From Plumapathes pennacea (taxonomy: Eukaryota; Cnidaria; Anthozoa; Antipatharia; Myriopathidae), in NCBI GenBank assembly GCA_964036295.1, contig OZ038462.1:37795680-37859679 (forward strand): a stretch of 64,000 nucleotides of DNA, read 5' to 3'. The notes under the pieces were generated by a model, which worked only from the letters and a program-made list of their open reading frames with translations, had not been told where the DNA came from and ran no database searches. The first letter of the stretch is position 1. Each line of letters starts with the position of its first letter. Below are positions 36,690-49,094 of this stretch, in pieces. The translations under genes were made by a program, and so were the position numbers.

Positions 36690-36707
36690 TAGCGAGCGAA
36701 AGCCAAA

Positions 36708-38071
36708 ATGGCGCAAGACGGCAGTTCTTCACATTCTTGTGAAGAGGTCGCAAATGATACGCCCAAAAACATGTTTGTGAACGATGGTAACTTCTTAGAA
36801 CGTTTTAGAAAGCAAATGGAAGCGATGGAGAAAAGATCGAGTGCGTCAGACCAGAGCGAGGTGAAACAGGAGACGACAGACAAAGGAATGAAAACATCTT
36901 CGGATATAAAGCAGGATGAACAGAAGGCAAATGAAAAGCCTGAGAGGACGTCAAGCTCTTTATTGTCACAGGTCTGGCTCATTGACAACAGAATACTGAG
37001 GCCTTAGCTTCGAGTTCGGTGACGAAAATGAACGAGTTGTCGCCTTCATGACCATGATCATTCCAGCACAACAAAAATCGATTCTTTATCCCCATCAGCT
37101 TCGCTTCAGCCATCGAAGGTTCAGCTTTCATTTATCGTAGACCATACTTCATGTATAGGCTTTCTCAGAATGTATTTCGGTTTTAGACCTCTTTTTTCCC
37201 CGAACAGAGTGTTGCTTCGCGACTTTCTGAAATGTTTAATATGGCGGGAATATGGGTGTTGGGTGAGGTTTTGCTGACGGCACGTTCATGTATTAACCGC
37301 TTCCATTTCCCAAACTCGCCTTCCGTAAGTAGTGCAGCTTTGATGTTATCTTATCGTACAAGTATTAATCTGACAACGTAGGGAAAAAGAAAAATCGTCA
37401 CTGGAAAGATGGGCGGTGCAGGAAGGCAGCTCAATGCAAAGAAGAAGAAGGAGGAGAAGGCTGCCGCCGAAAAAAAAGATGGGGTAAGTTCTGGAGAATT
37501 TCATAATTTGCATAACAAAGCATAGATGGAAAGACCTTTGGTAGTCCTTGACAATACTATGCAAGCATCCTACATGCTTCTACTCTACAGTAAAATTCTG
37601 TCAATAAGCCTCAAGGGACTTCTCTTGGGCATTTTTTTTGGGGGGGGGGGGGGGGGGGGGAGGGGGGTAAAAATGCACAGGCTTGGGTTTGTTGTTATGG
37701 TGTTCGATGGTTTGAGTAGCCTGCACATACATTCTTTGGGCTCTGTGCAAGAGGCTATATAGGCCATCTAAAAGTCAGTATTTTATGTGCAACATCAAAA
37801 ATTTGGTTGACATTTCATGTGAAGCCTGTGAACTGTTTGTGTGAACGGTAAAAGAAGAGTATTTTCTTCACATGCGAGATGCTCACAAAATTCTCCACTG
37901 GGATAAATATTAAGTCATGACTTGGTCGAACTAAAATAAAATCCTTGGAAATATTGTTTTCAGGAAGGGGAAAAGCCAACAGCATGGAATGCCTACATGG
38001 AAGAGGTGAAAAGATATCGAGAGATGACATGTGCGGAGGATGTGGACAGAGTGCGGCCCTTAGTGAAGTGA
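36708..38071 (+). CDS. TRIR: TRIR (telomerase RNA component interacting RNase) homologue
   Basis: Four exons (36708-36971, 37110-37136, 37382-37483, 37964-38071) give 166 residues; human TRIR has 176. The human protein is reported as a nuclear exoribonuclease that acts on telomerase RNA. Landmarks match human in order: MFVNDGNFLERFRKQMEAME near residue 20 (human NLFANDGSFLELFK), LSFIGKRK across the second junction (human LSFVGKRR), a Lys-rich linker, and the C-terminus AWNAYMEEVKRYREM ... RVRPLVK (human AWAKYMAEVKKYK ... TRPLVK). Exon 2 is a 27-nt microexon (PSKVQLSFI) chosen because it preserves phase and homology; a longer exon 2 starting at an upstream AG breaks phase. There is no membrane segment. 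The 3' UTR continues past 38071. Confidence 0.9.
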
Positions 38072-39327
38072 AGAATTTGCAGTGGATTGCTTACAAGTAT
38101 TCGCTACAGTTCGATATAGAAGTTGAACTTTAGAAGCACCATGCTGTGTGTGTACATAATATGCCTTTAAACTAATTATTTTGTAAGATTTTGATCCCCT
38201 TTTCTTAAGCTATAATGAATTCAGAATTTTCTTTTCTGGGTTAATTGCAGCTTTCGACAAACTGTATGCTATCTGACATATTGTCCAAAACAAGCAGCAT
38301 TCATTTTTGCAAGAAAATATTTGGTGATTCTCATCACCAAACTAAAAGTAAAATCACTTTTTAAGAAAGTCCCAATAACTTCCACGCTATCTTATAAATC
38401 ATTTCAATTTATTAATATAGGTGCGCTAACCTTTTTTGCCGCTTTTTTTTCTTTTTTTTTTTTCACAAGTAAATCCCTCTTAATGTCTAACAAAAATAAC
38501 ATCTAAACTAGTGTTGGATGTAGTATTACACAGTAACATCACACCATTTAGCATTACCATCTCTAGACAAATAAATTTATTGCCTGAAAGAGAAATTTGT
38601 CTCATTTCTTGTGTATGAAGAGGGACGTTTCAGTCATTCATAAATAAACCAGGGGATTTTATTGTAAGGAAGTTTGTAATAGTCTGACTTAACACTTACA
38701 CAAACTTCTGTGTAAGATGCATTTTATCATTACATCTGCATCCACATACACATTTTGAAATGTCAACCCATGCTAACTTGTTCATTCATCAACAAAATAC
38801 AGTTGATATTCAGCTTTGCTCAACATTACTTGGGCCTAAATTCAATTAAGATGTTCGCTGTATGCATTTTTCCTTTTCTTTAATACTCGGCATGAGCCTA
38901 TGCAAATTTACATCAAGCAGACAAATATCTGATAATACAAACTCAATTGGGATAAAGTTCAGAAAGGTGTGAATTTAAATGGTTTGAACAGGATTGTGTA
39001 GTCAAGGAGGATTCTTTCCTTTGCCAACACACACACCATTTAAAAAAATTACTGCAACTTATTTTGTCCATGTCCACATGGTGGAGCTGTGTGACATGCT
39101 GGCCTCAAAGAGTACCTGAGAATCCTTCCCACGCAAATTAAGGTCCTCTTGTGATCCTGATGCACAACTTATTTCTTTTGGGTGCAGCTCGATGTGTTAC
39201 CTACCAAAAGTTTGGGAACTTCTGTGACAATGGGACTTTCAGAATCACTCCTATTGTTCTTGACTCTCCATCTTCAGGTTCATGCTTTTTGGTGTTGAAC
39301 ATGATTTACTGGATACAATATTTTTCA
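38072..39327. other. Region between converging TRIR and POLR1E
   Basis: This holds the TRIR 3' UTR (ATAAATTTATTG near 38573) and the POLR1E 3' UTR, plus a decayed copy of the last POLR1E exon at 39190-39300. No other coding feature is seen. Confidence 0.55.
39190..39300 (-). pseudogene. Decayed tandem copy of the last POLR1E exon
   Basis: Read on the minus strand, this stretch aligns along its length with 39340-39435. Both have ACACCAA, then TGAAGATGGAGAGTC, then TCCTGAAAGT or TTCTGAAAGT, then TTCCCAAA before a GGTAGGTAA or GGCAGGTAA end. The copy has lost the frame (internal TAG and TGA) and carries small insertions. It lies immediately 3' of the true exon, so it is a local duplication, probably transcribed as 3' UTR. 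Confidence 0.7.
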
Positions 39328-42300
39328 TTACCTGCCAATATTTGGGAAATTGGGTGGCAGCGGAACTTTCAGGATCGCTCTCTTTCCTCCAGACTCTCCA
39401 TCTTCAAGCTTGCGCTTTCTTGGTGTTATGTTGGATTCCATTACACAGCCAATAGCTCGCAAATGATTGTTCAACCTAAGGAGGATAACACTGTTACTGC
39501 CATACTATTTTCTGGTGTTAAGTTTACAGCATGAACTAATTGAAAATCATTGTTTTTATCAAATCGGTACCAAAAAACTTTTTCCCCAAAGAGCATGCTG
39601 AAATACTTAAAAGTTATAACAGTCAAGTGAATCCTGCATTAGACCAAAACATTTTTCTCGTCTTGCATGAAAATGGGAAGGTTTTGCTGACAACCTGACT
39701 ACCTTGATATATTTGATCTGTAGAACAAGCTTTTTAGTTGGTCTTTTATCAATACAATACTCATACCTTGAAGATGACATCTTGAGGTCTTTCATGATGA
39801 TAGAGCACTCCAGGCAATACTCATCAATCATCAGGGCCAACACTAGCAGGTATGAGACAAGCTTATCCTTAAGTCTTTTGGGAGCACACCTGGAAATATT
39901 TCAACAGCACATTAATATCAGGCCATGTAAATTTGATCTCAGCCACACTCATGCAAGTAAATCCAAGTGAGTGTGCAAACAATACACAAGTTGTTGAATG
40001 CAAGTTGAAAACTTAAGTCAACATTTGCACTGTCACAGAATGTACCTTGATCGACCCATCTGCAGGGTAAACATGGACAACAGCTTTGTTTTGATTACCT
40101 CAGGCACACCTGGTAAAGGATCTAAACAAAAAGGACTCATTAGAAAAGTTCTGATACTGTAGGAGAAAAAACCACCTACAGCTATGAAATGATCCAGTTT
40201 GCACCTGCCATACCTTTTTTTCTGATGTCCTTGTAGTTCAACTGATATAACATCATCATGTATGAAAAATACACCAGACGACAAGCTTGATGTGTTCTCT
40301 GGGGACTGTTGACAGGCAGTACTTGCAGATGATGTAAAACATACTCTGGAAATCTGGAGAGGAGCAGGGCAGGAAACATTTACCTGGGCCCGGTTTTTCA
40401 AAAGTCGATCAAGCTAATCCAGGATTAACGAAATTCTTTCTCTCGACCTCTTTCCCAATAAACTGCAGAGTTTTGTTCAAAGATGGATTAGTAAGCTTGT
40501 TCCAGCTTAAAACATTACCAAGAAAGTCGTTGTGGATGAAACTTTCACATTTTCAGGCTTATAAATGACAGGAAAGTTTAGACCTAATCCAGGATTAGCC
40601 TAATCGTGCTTTAGCTTACTACACCTCTCATACATTTTTTTTTCTTGAATGGTCGGGAGAATTTGTACTTTGAGTTCAGGAGTAAAAAGTTCAGGCACTT
40701 GAAAGTGTTCACACTCCCCAAAGACATCACAGTGTGGAGAGAAAAAAACCCACTAAATAAATTTTCTTTTTGAATAAATTGATTCCCTAAGTCGCCAACC
40801 CTAACCCTAATTTTGTAAGTGAACAAAGGAACAGATAAAATTTTTGACTATAGGATTGCATAGATTAATATATCAAGTATTTTCAATATCATATATTATA
40901 TAATTTATACATTATTATCACCTCTTCTCATTTCTCCATTCCTGGATTTTCAGTGGCTTGGCACTCTCAAGTTCTTCAGCAGGCCTATACAAGTCATCAA
41001 ATTCTTCTGGAGTGACAACTACATGTGTTGATTGGTCAAGGACTGCACTTTAGACAATCATATTTTATAAGCAACACCTTTTAGTAGTCTTTAACCTGAA
41101 AAAAAAAAATCCATACATGTACTGTACCAACCTACAGACCATTTTATACTCAATCACATTATAGTGCTCACTGTATCAAGAGAGAATGAGATTGCATCTA
41201 ACAGAAGTTTTGACTGCAAACACCAGCCTTGGCAACTAGAGTGAATACAGTAGAGCCCTGTCTTATGGCCACCTCCTTATTACAGCCACTTTTTTTTCCT
41301 GTGGAACAAACACCTAGTCATTTTCGTATTTCAGACTTGAAAGGATACTGTCGTCAAAGCTGTACAGTTCAGCAGCTATCTGAGCATCTTTGTTGAATGG
41401 AGGTATTGTTAAGTCCTGTTTCTCTGCACCTATAGAAAGAAGAAGGACATATATATACAAGTTACGACTCACAGAAAGGACACATAAAGCTGGTGTTACA
41501 CTGGTTGACTTGCAACGACAATTTGCAATGCCGATTTGCTCAAAATCCACGTAACGGTGTTGCAAGTTTTTGAATCGCTTGCAAAAACTTTCAACGCATT
41601 GCAGCACTGCAAACATCGTGAAAAATCGTTCGCAATGGGGTGTTACACCTCAACGATTTTTAGCGCAACATCACATCATTGCAAATCGTCGTTGCAAATC
41701 GTCCAGTGTAACACCACCTTAAGTCCATATTGCATAGATTGGTAAGATAGTAACATTTTAGAGATGAAGCCAAAATTTACTGTTGAGCACTTGAGTTGAA
41801 ATATGACATCTCTTTTATTTCATATTAAATTGGGAGTTGGCAGGTATATGACCCACTTCGCACTTACCTTGTTCATCTTGTGGTTGAGTCAGTAAATTTT
41901 GGACAGCACCAGCCACAGTACCACCAACTTCCTCACTGTCAATCAAGTTCCGCTGCCGTGACATCATGGCACGCTTCTTTTTGTTGCTACCAAATGCTTC
42001 AGTCAATCGGTCATTCTGAACAAAGGAGAAGAATTGTTCTATTAGACTTCATGATCATACTGTATGTATGAAATATAAATTGGGCCGGATCAGCCACAAA
42101 CCAACAACCACAAAACCCTCCCCTGTCCCACTTTGTCACTCGTCCCAGGTTATCTGCCCTGAAGAAAAACCCAAAATCAAAGCAAGAGACTACGAACAGG
42201 CTAGCATATATGTAATTACTTTGACAATCATGCACAAAAATAGTGCTACATTTTTAATTCCCATTTATTTTGTATAATTATACAGTATATCAAGAACCAA

Positions 42301-44699
42301 AAATAATGTATGTCACTAAATTCACCTTCTCAGTAAAGGACAGCTCCTTCTTTATATCCCCATCAGTCTGATCAGGTGCAACTGATGATGATGAAGCTAT
42401 TAACAAAAAAATATAATGATCATAAGAGTACTATAAATGCAATAAATCTAAGGATTTACACCACAAGCAATATCTTAGAATTGCACCAAAATCTTTCGGT
42501 ATATGATAATTTTCAAACAACACAAATTCAGGGTGTGAGGAAACTTTTTTTGGATAGCTTGCCCAAGGGCTTAGCTACAGCCACAGGTAACTCAAGCGGT
42601 GGGGTCTGGGAAGAGTATTTGATGTTATAAGAGTTAGATTGGGAATGACACAAATAATACATCAAATATTGAAATGAAATGAACGAAACTTATCTGGTGT
42701 GTTTATCTGCACTTCAAGTATAAACTACAAACTGTTAGGTACAACATACCAAGAACTTTTGGCTGCAAGGTGAACATCTGGGCATCATACAACTGCATTA
42801 CTCCTAACTCCTTGTCATATACGCCAACAAGATACCTAGTTGGGAGATTCAAATGTATAATTATGCAAATATAGAAACAATATAATTTTCTCACAGTGGA
42901 AGCAATGGTGCATGGACTGTGAAGCTTTTTGGTACTTTCTGGGACTGCAAATAACTGGTGTCCTCCTCAGTGGTCATCTGGTAATTTTTTTTGTGCTACT
43001 GATTATAACTAAAACTGTGTTTGTTATTGTTAGTAAGGACTAGTGACAGTTCACCAGCTGGGCCCAGTTTTTCAAAGCACGATTAGGCTAATCCTGGATT
43101 AGGTCTAAACTTTCTTGTCATTTTTTAGCCTGAAAACATGAAAGTTTCGTCCACAATGACTTTCTTGATAATGTTTTAAGCTGGAACAACCTTTCTAATC
43201 CACCTTCCAAAAAAAACCCAGCAGTTTATTGGCAGAGAGGTCGAGAGAAAGAATTTCGTTAATCCTGGATTAGCTTAATCGACTTTCGAAAAACTGGGCC
43301 CTGGGAGTTAGTGGCTGATATTGTCCACTCCTGGTCATGTGTCATGATTTCCACCAATGGTGCATACAAGGAAATATCATGGGTCATTATAGAGTCATAC
43401 AATATCATAGAGCCTGATTCCAGGGTAGGCTGTTTTTTTCCCACTTGTTTCAACCACCAGAACAACAATCATCTTTAGAATTAATATTTACTTACTTGCA
43501 TACATTGCTTGATCGTGCAAACTGTCCAAAGTTATGACCAACATACTCCATTCTGTCAGTTTCCGCCACCTGTGTGAAGAATATGTTATAGTACAAATCA
43601 GCAGGCTTCTGCATCAGTGAGTCATGCGGCACAGCTGGTCACCCAAAAATGCTGTCCAACCATCATAATTACCTCCAGAGATGAAAAGAGTAGATGAAAA
43701 GATATTTAGGTAATAAACATTGCAATGGGCACTTTGTAGGACCTGGCCACATGACCCAAAATTCACCATGTGATCAAAAATTTATCACCGCAGACATTTT
43801 GAGTGCCAGAAATGGAAAGAGCATCGAAAAATATGTAGCCACGAATACGGTATATACAGTGGATAGCACTTGAAAGTTCAGAAATATTATATTTTTGCGG
43901 GGAAATGTTGCTGGCTAGCACGACCAAAAGTGTATCATACACTGAAAAGAACTTGGCAACTGATACTTCACTCACATGAAATATGATTGAACTATCAATT
44001 CTCACATCTTGAACACATTTTCTTCAGACGATAAGTAAATATATGGCAGTAGTCACATGACCAAAATTTATATCTAAAAAAAAGTTAATATATGGCGCAA
44101 ATTAGCGACAAAAGGCTGAGTAAGGAACAAACAACGAACCGTTCATACAAAGAGTGCCTTACAAATTCAACCACACTCACCACTGTTCTCCGCTGTTGTC
44201 TTCTTGGGTCGCCAGTCTCAGAAGATTTAAAATAGTGAAATCTTATCTTCTCCTTGTCTTTCTTTCTAGTCTTTAAGGTTCCATTCGTAAAATTCACTTT
44301 CCAAAAAGAAAAAGATAATGATTTTCAATCGTCTGTAGCCACAGGGCATAATACCAGCACAATCTTAAATTAATCAGTTCGAACTCTTTAATATGCAAAA
44401 AGATCTAATCTGTGCGTAGCCAAGTAAACTTCTCTCAACAAAAACAGCACCCAGCTGGGTAGCGCTTTTTAATATAAACTAAATGCTGAAGCAGTATACG
44501 TTATTTTAATATCTCAAAGTAACAAGCTTGCATGACAAAACTTGCGCAAGAAATGTTGTTCAATTCAAAAATATCGCACAGCGCAAAAACGGAGTGACAC
44601 AAACAAGTGTCAGTTGCTATTTTTACCACGTCACGTACCTATCAGAGGTTGTAAACCGCCAGAACCACTACCAAAGTACTCCAGCTTCGCGGCCGCCAT
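39328..44699 (-). CDS. POLR1E: RNA polymerase I subunit RPA49/PAF53
   Basis: Twelve exons on the minus strand (44699-44639, 44296-44181, 43569-43496, 42835-42750, 42396-42326, 42015-41868, 41429-41349, 41042-40922, 40353-40214, 40121-40046, 39889-39767, 39475-39328) join in phase to 414 residues; human has about 419. With its partner POLR1G-type subunit it forms the TFIIF-like module of RNA polymerase I in the nucleolus. Human landmarks occur in order: VNFTNGTLK, VAETDRMEYVGHNFG, YLVGVYDKELGVMQLYDAQM, LTEAFGSNKKKRAMMSRQ, LPGVPEVIKTKLLSMFT, the tandem winged-helix part KLVSYLLVLALMIDEYCLEC, and a Lys/Arg C-terminus. Junctions 7-8 (ACA/GTATCC to CAG/TCCTTG) were placed by homology to human KFEDLL. 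Introns 3, 6 and 8 contain MITEs. Confidence 0.94.
40386..40612. repeat. GGGCCCAGTTTTTC MITE, copy 2 (POLR1E intron 8)
   Basis: GGGCCCGGTTTTTCAAAAGTC begins the element at its intact end; the other end stops at TAATCGTGCTTT and has lost the last about 15 bases. Orientation is opposite to the other two copies. It ends 32 bases from the 3' splice site of exon 9. Confidence 0.78.
41485..41722. repeat. TTAA-flanked GGTGTTACACTGG MITE, copy 2 (POLR1E intron 6)
   Basis: AAGCTGGTGTTACACTGG and CCAGTGTAACACCACCTTAA bound an inverted copy of the element at 11899-12127. Internal ATCGTTCGCAATGGGGTGT and TTGCAAATCGTCGTTGC match. Confidence 0.75.
42905..43420. repeat. Copy of the 18770-19050 repeat, split by a MITE
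   Basis: GTGAAGCTTTTTGGTACTTT, GGTGTCCTCCTCAGTGGTC and CAGTTCACCAG match 18788-18945; after the insertion, GTCATGTGTCATGATT and GGGTCATTATAGAGTCATAC match 18980-19045. The inserted element is 43060-43301. Confidence 0.7.
43060..43301. repeat. GGGCCCAGTTTTTC MITE, copy 3 (POLR1E intron 3)
   Basis: GGGCCCAGTTTTTCAAAGCA at the left and TTTCGAAAAACTGGGCCC at the right are nearly perfect inverted ends. The element lies inside another repeat whose uninterrupted version is at 18770-19050. Confidence 0.82.
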
Positions 44700-45006
44700 G
44701 TTTTTTGCCAGAACCTCGCCGCCACGCACCGTCAGAACGAATGTGATTGGTCAGCTGCTCCGTGTCAGCCAATCACGTCCTTCGCGATCCGTTGATTGTT
44801 ATTCACAAGATTGCGGGCTCACATCTCAATCTCACCTGATTTTTGTTTTGATGGAGACGTTGACGCCGCAACATCCTTTATTTATTATATTTCAAGCTGA
44901 ATTATTTATTAATCGAGTTACAGACACAATGCAAGCCTTCTCGAAGACATCGTTGGAGGTGTAAGCGTCCTGAGTTGTGGAATATGGCAACGTCAACCTC
45001 TAAACC
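44700..45006. promoter_or_regulatory. Shared upstream region of POLR1E and the CRAL-TRIO gene
   Basis: The two start codons are only 307 bp apart and point outward. GTGATTGGTCAGC and CAGCCAATCACG (44740-44780) give two inverted CCAAT-type sites. AACATGGCGGCC overlaps the POLR1E start and resembles a YY1-type site. A bidirectional promoter is inferred. Confidence 0.55.
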
Positions 45007-48000
45007 ATGTCAATAGAAAACGCGCGGGATAGGCAAGTTCGTCGATCAGACTTTCTGGAACTCAAGAAAAGACTTGAGGTGATGTTCAAAGACGTTATAA
45101 ATGACTTACATTTCCTATTTCGGCGCTTTGAATAGGGATACAAAATGTTTGCACCCTGCACTGGGACTTTATTAGGGACTTTATTTTTGGCCGCCAGGCA
45201 ACCGAAAGTTTACAGGAAATATGAAAGTTAGTCCTCGAAGCACTAACTGCTATTTTTCTCTTACGTTGCATTCCAGCCACTTTTTGATGAAAAGCCTTTT
45301 GCGGTAAGTTCATTATTTAAGGATTTGTTCTGGAGTTTACGAGCTTGTGTTTCCCGTGTTCAGTGCTGCGGTAATGTACACATATTTAATACAGTAGAGA
45401 GAAAGATACAAGAATTACGAACTGTAGCAGCAAATGTACGATGAAAATTCATGAACAGGTAATGAACTGCAGTGCACCAGAAAACAGTAATAATTTATGC
45501 CACCCATCAAGTTTCTTTTTTATGCTGCTTTGAAACAAATAGCATACCGTATCACAACAAAATTGTTGCAATATGTTTCTTTGTATGCAAAGGTGCAATG
45601 TTCAGTGTGAGCACAGGCACCCAATTAGCTGGGTTTTAGTTGAAATTTAAACATAATAAAAATTTATCGTTTAATATCGCTTACCGTATGCTTTTATTAC
45701 CAGTAATTTCTGGTGGATTTGAGTGATTTTAAGAATTTGCCCCAAGTGGAAAGAAAATAATATTGAGATAGTAAAATTATATCTTGTATTTACTTTTTTA
45801 TTCTAAATATTGAAACTCGACCAATTGAGTGCTTTCACTGTGAGATAATATATTGGAAGGAATCGACCTCCCCAACCTCCCTCATCTATGTTCAGTATTC
45901 TTACTTTTAATCCCACTGGGAAATAAGTGAAGAAGCTAGTCTGAAAGTAACTCTCTTTGGTGCCCTTTGAAGCTTTCTTTTCTTTCCTTATGAAAACCTT
46001 CTTTGTAAATCATCAAATATGTACAAAACTGCTAATTAATTTGCATAAATTTCCTGTCACTATAAAGGATAAATTTAACCTATTTAAAAGAATATTTTAA
46101 AAATTGCCAACATGTTGTTTCTAAAAGGATTGTTGTGGTGAAAACTGGAATCTCAGTGATTTGTAATACGTTACAATCTTATATGTTTTTTAGCTATAGG
46201 TGTATCATAAATATTTAATCATCTGTATATCTTTGTAATGTGCCATGATCACAAATATATCAAAATTATCAGCCTCTTCAAAAAATTATCACAAATCATA
46301 GAGTATAAAATAGACAGAAACAGGAATTATACCGGACGGGTATAAAAAGCATTTTTTAATAAAAAGTATATCATCTTACTGTACGTGTACAGCAAACAAA
46401 TTAATATTTACTTTCAATGAACACAATGTCACACAATCATACAACAACAACAAATCACTTTCATTGCACTTAAGAAGAAGAATATTATTACACATGTTTG
46501 CAATTTAAACTATGATATTTAGATTATTATAAAATTACTTTTGATATTTGAGCAAAATAAGCAATAATAAACAATAATAAGATTATTTGGTGCTAGCCTT
46601 ACATAATATAATATTATATGTAATTTGTGATTATAGGCCCAAACAGATGCATGCCTGAAGAGATTTTTGAGGGCCTTTGGTGATGTAGAGGAAGCGTATA
46701 CAGCCCTTGTAAAGTATATCAAGTGGCGGGAAGAGTTTGGTGTGGACTATCTCAGCAATGATGAAGATATAGAGGAAGATGTTGCATCTGGAAAGGCTAA
46801 GGTGTTGGAGTTTCCTGACATATCTGGAAGGTATACATTTTTGGCAGACTGACTATAATAATATTATTATATTTTAATATATTACTATTATTACTCTATT
46901 GTCAAATGAATGATCATTTTGCCATGATGACATGCTCATTTATAGTACTTATTATGTGAAAAATGAATTTATTGACATATTTTTTGGTCAGGCCAATCAT
47001 TCTTGTGACTGTCAGGCTACACAATGCGAGGGACAGAGATATTGGTGTTTTGACCAAATTTATCATCTATACTTTGGTAAGAACCCTTTTATGTTTCAGA
47101 TAATATAATTATGTACATATGGAAGCCTAAGTCACTTTTGCCTTTTTTTCAGTGAAAGGTTATATGTGACCTTTCACTGAAAAAAAAGGCCAAGTGACTA
47201 ATACGGGCTTCCATAATTATGTACAAATAAATATAATTTTGCTGTGCAAATGACAACTAAAATATGACAAATAACATGACAAAATAATAAATTAAAATAA
47301 AATAATAAATTACAGATTTGTTATGCCATGTTGAAAATTACAATGATGGTTAGTCTTATCTAGCTAGTGCCAATACTGTACATATCTATATTTAATTGCA
47401 GGAAATGGCTACCAGAAGATGCGATGAAGAAGTTATTGACAACATCTGTATTACATTTGACTTGAAGGTAAATGAGGTGGCAAACTATATTATGCAGTTT
47501 TTCTTCATTATGCTTATACTGACCAGATTGGATTGCTATCTATTTGCTTGCAGGGATTCTCTCTGAATAACATGGACTATGGATTTGTCAAGCAACTCAT
47601 ATGGCTTTTGTCCAGACGGTACCCAGAAAGGCTGGGCAAGTGTCTGATTGTCAACTCCCCCTTTATTTTTAGTGGCTGTTGGACGCTCATTAAACTTTGG
47701 TAAGAAAAGTCTTCAAACTTTGGACTGTGGCTCTATAAATCTTGAATGTTATGCAAGCACAACAGCTGTACACACAGACTACTTTTAGAGGTGTCAGGAT
47801 TAATGGCCCAGAGGGTATAGACCAGGGAAAGCATGAGGTCACATTAGAATATTAACTTTAGTTGGTATGACAATTCTACAACTCACAGTAAGTAATACAG
47901 TAGAACCCCGCTATCTCGATCCCTCAAGGAAAGGGAGAAACAGTTTAAGATAGCAGTGGATCAAGATAGCAGGGTTCTACCAAGGGGAATTTCTACAAAG

Positions 48001-48323
48001 TCCATTTTCAAGGGAAATCTGATTCTGTTCAATAAAGAGGGGAGTTCGAGATAACCAAGTTCAAGATAGCAGGGTTCTACTTTATCAATAATATACATAA
48101 TTATTTATTATTATATTATTATTTATTATATTATTTGACTCAATTTTTGTACATGACAAAATGACAAAATGTTATTTTCTTTATAGAAAATGGTTGATAT
48201 GATTGCTTCTGTTTTTTTGTTTTCAGGCTCAGTGAAGTCACAGCCAACAAGATAATTTTTATCAGGGACAGAGAGCATCTAGCTGAATTTGTTTCTCCCG
48301 ATGCTATGCCTTCTTTGTTTTAA
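45007..48323 (+). CDS. CRAL-TRIO (SEC14-like) domain protein
   Basis: Seven exons (45007-45078, 45277-45303, 46637-46830, 46992-47076, 47402-47467, 47554-47699, 48227-48323) give 228 residues. SEC14-like proteins bind a lipid or other hydrophobic ligand in a closed pocket and transfer or present it between membranes. The N-terminal CRAL-TRIO-N helices are seen in CLKRFLRAFGDVEEAYTAL and YIKWREEFGV. The lipid-binding lobe follows, with RPIILVTVRLHNARDRDIG, the strand ICITFDLKGFSLNNMDYGFV, and RRYPERLGKCLIVNSPFIF, the usual YP-R/L-IVN-P signature. It ends SPDAMPSLF, shorter than most family members, with no GOLD or MSP domain. Exon 2 is a 27-nt microexon (PLFDEKPFA). I cannot name the vertebrate counterpart. 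Confidence 0.88.
47106..47227. repeat. Near-perfect palindrome in CRAL-TRIO intron 4
   Basis: TAATTATGTACATATGGAAGCC and its inverse GGCTTCCATAATTATGTAC bound arms that continue through AAGTCACTTTTGCC and a TTTTTTCAGTGAAAGGT centre. The arms are about 60 bp with no spacer. Confidence 0.72.
47898..48081. repeat. CAGTAGAACCCCG (Tigger-like) element, CRAL-TRIO intron 6
   Basis: CAGTAGAACCCCGCTATCTC on the left and AGATAGCAGGGTTCTACT on the right are inverted ends. TTCAAGATAGCAGGGTTCTAC also occurs internally, so part of the arm is duplicated. Related ends occur at 14646, 41246, 59584 and 61321. Confidence 0.68.
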
Positions 48324-49094
48324 CACTTTCACTCCAGCTGAGCTCATGATTTAACTTCTCCCACCCTATGTACAGAAGTTCTGTTAGTGCCAAAATCAAC
48401 GAGAAAATTGAAGTTGATCACTCTCACAAGTGAAAGGTTTAAAAATTCTTTGGTTTACTGCTGCTGCTGTGAATGTAGCAGTATAGATGATGTTACACTT
48501 GCATAAATTATATAAATTTGTATTTAAATCATTTTAATTTTTCAAGGATTCTGTATACTTTTACCATTATCTTAGTATTTATGTTTGGACCCTACTATAA
48601 AATGATCAGACGATGACGTAATTTTTGATCAGCCAGGTTATCAAATGCACAATGAGTTGCCTTTTTATAATATTTAGTTTCCAATTTTGACATTTGATTT
48701 GTCCCATGCAATATTTATTTTAGATGTTTGTTAGGCTTCCATGAAGTCCCTTGGTCTTCATTTGTTAAAATAAATTATAAGGACCTAGCAGGACTCCCGT
48801 AAAATATGGGGTATATCATTTGAATGAGGTGTTCAACTTTTTATAAACTAAGTTTGCACTTTGGCAAACTATTATTCATAGAGCATCAAACAGCTCCAGC
48901 AATATGTCTTATGAATTTTTGCATTGCAGTTTTTTGGCATTTTGGAACCAGGAGTATTGAAGTCAGATTTGAGAAGTTTGCAAATATTATAATACACTAA
49001 TCTGGAAAAGGTAATATGGTAAAAAATATTGTTTGAGGAATGTAAATAAGCAATAAACATTGTGTCATTGCATCGTGCACCCTTTGGTTTGCAG

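Larger units (their letters stand above)
34352..36707. other. ILK 3' flank and TRIR upstream region
   Basis: This stretch holds the ILK 3' UTR, a MITE at 34680-35062, a second dispersed repeat at 35925-36175 and then the TRIR promoter. The 36640-36700 part is CpG-rich with TGACGTCA at 36682-36689, a perfect CRE-like palindrome just upstream of the TRIR ATG. No extra exon is supported. Confidence 0.5.
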
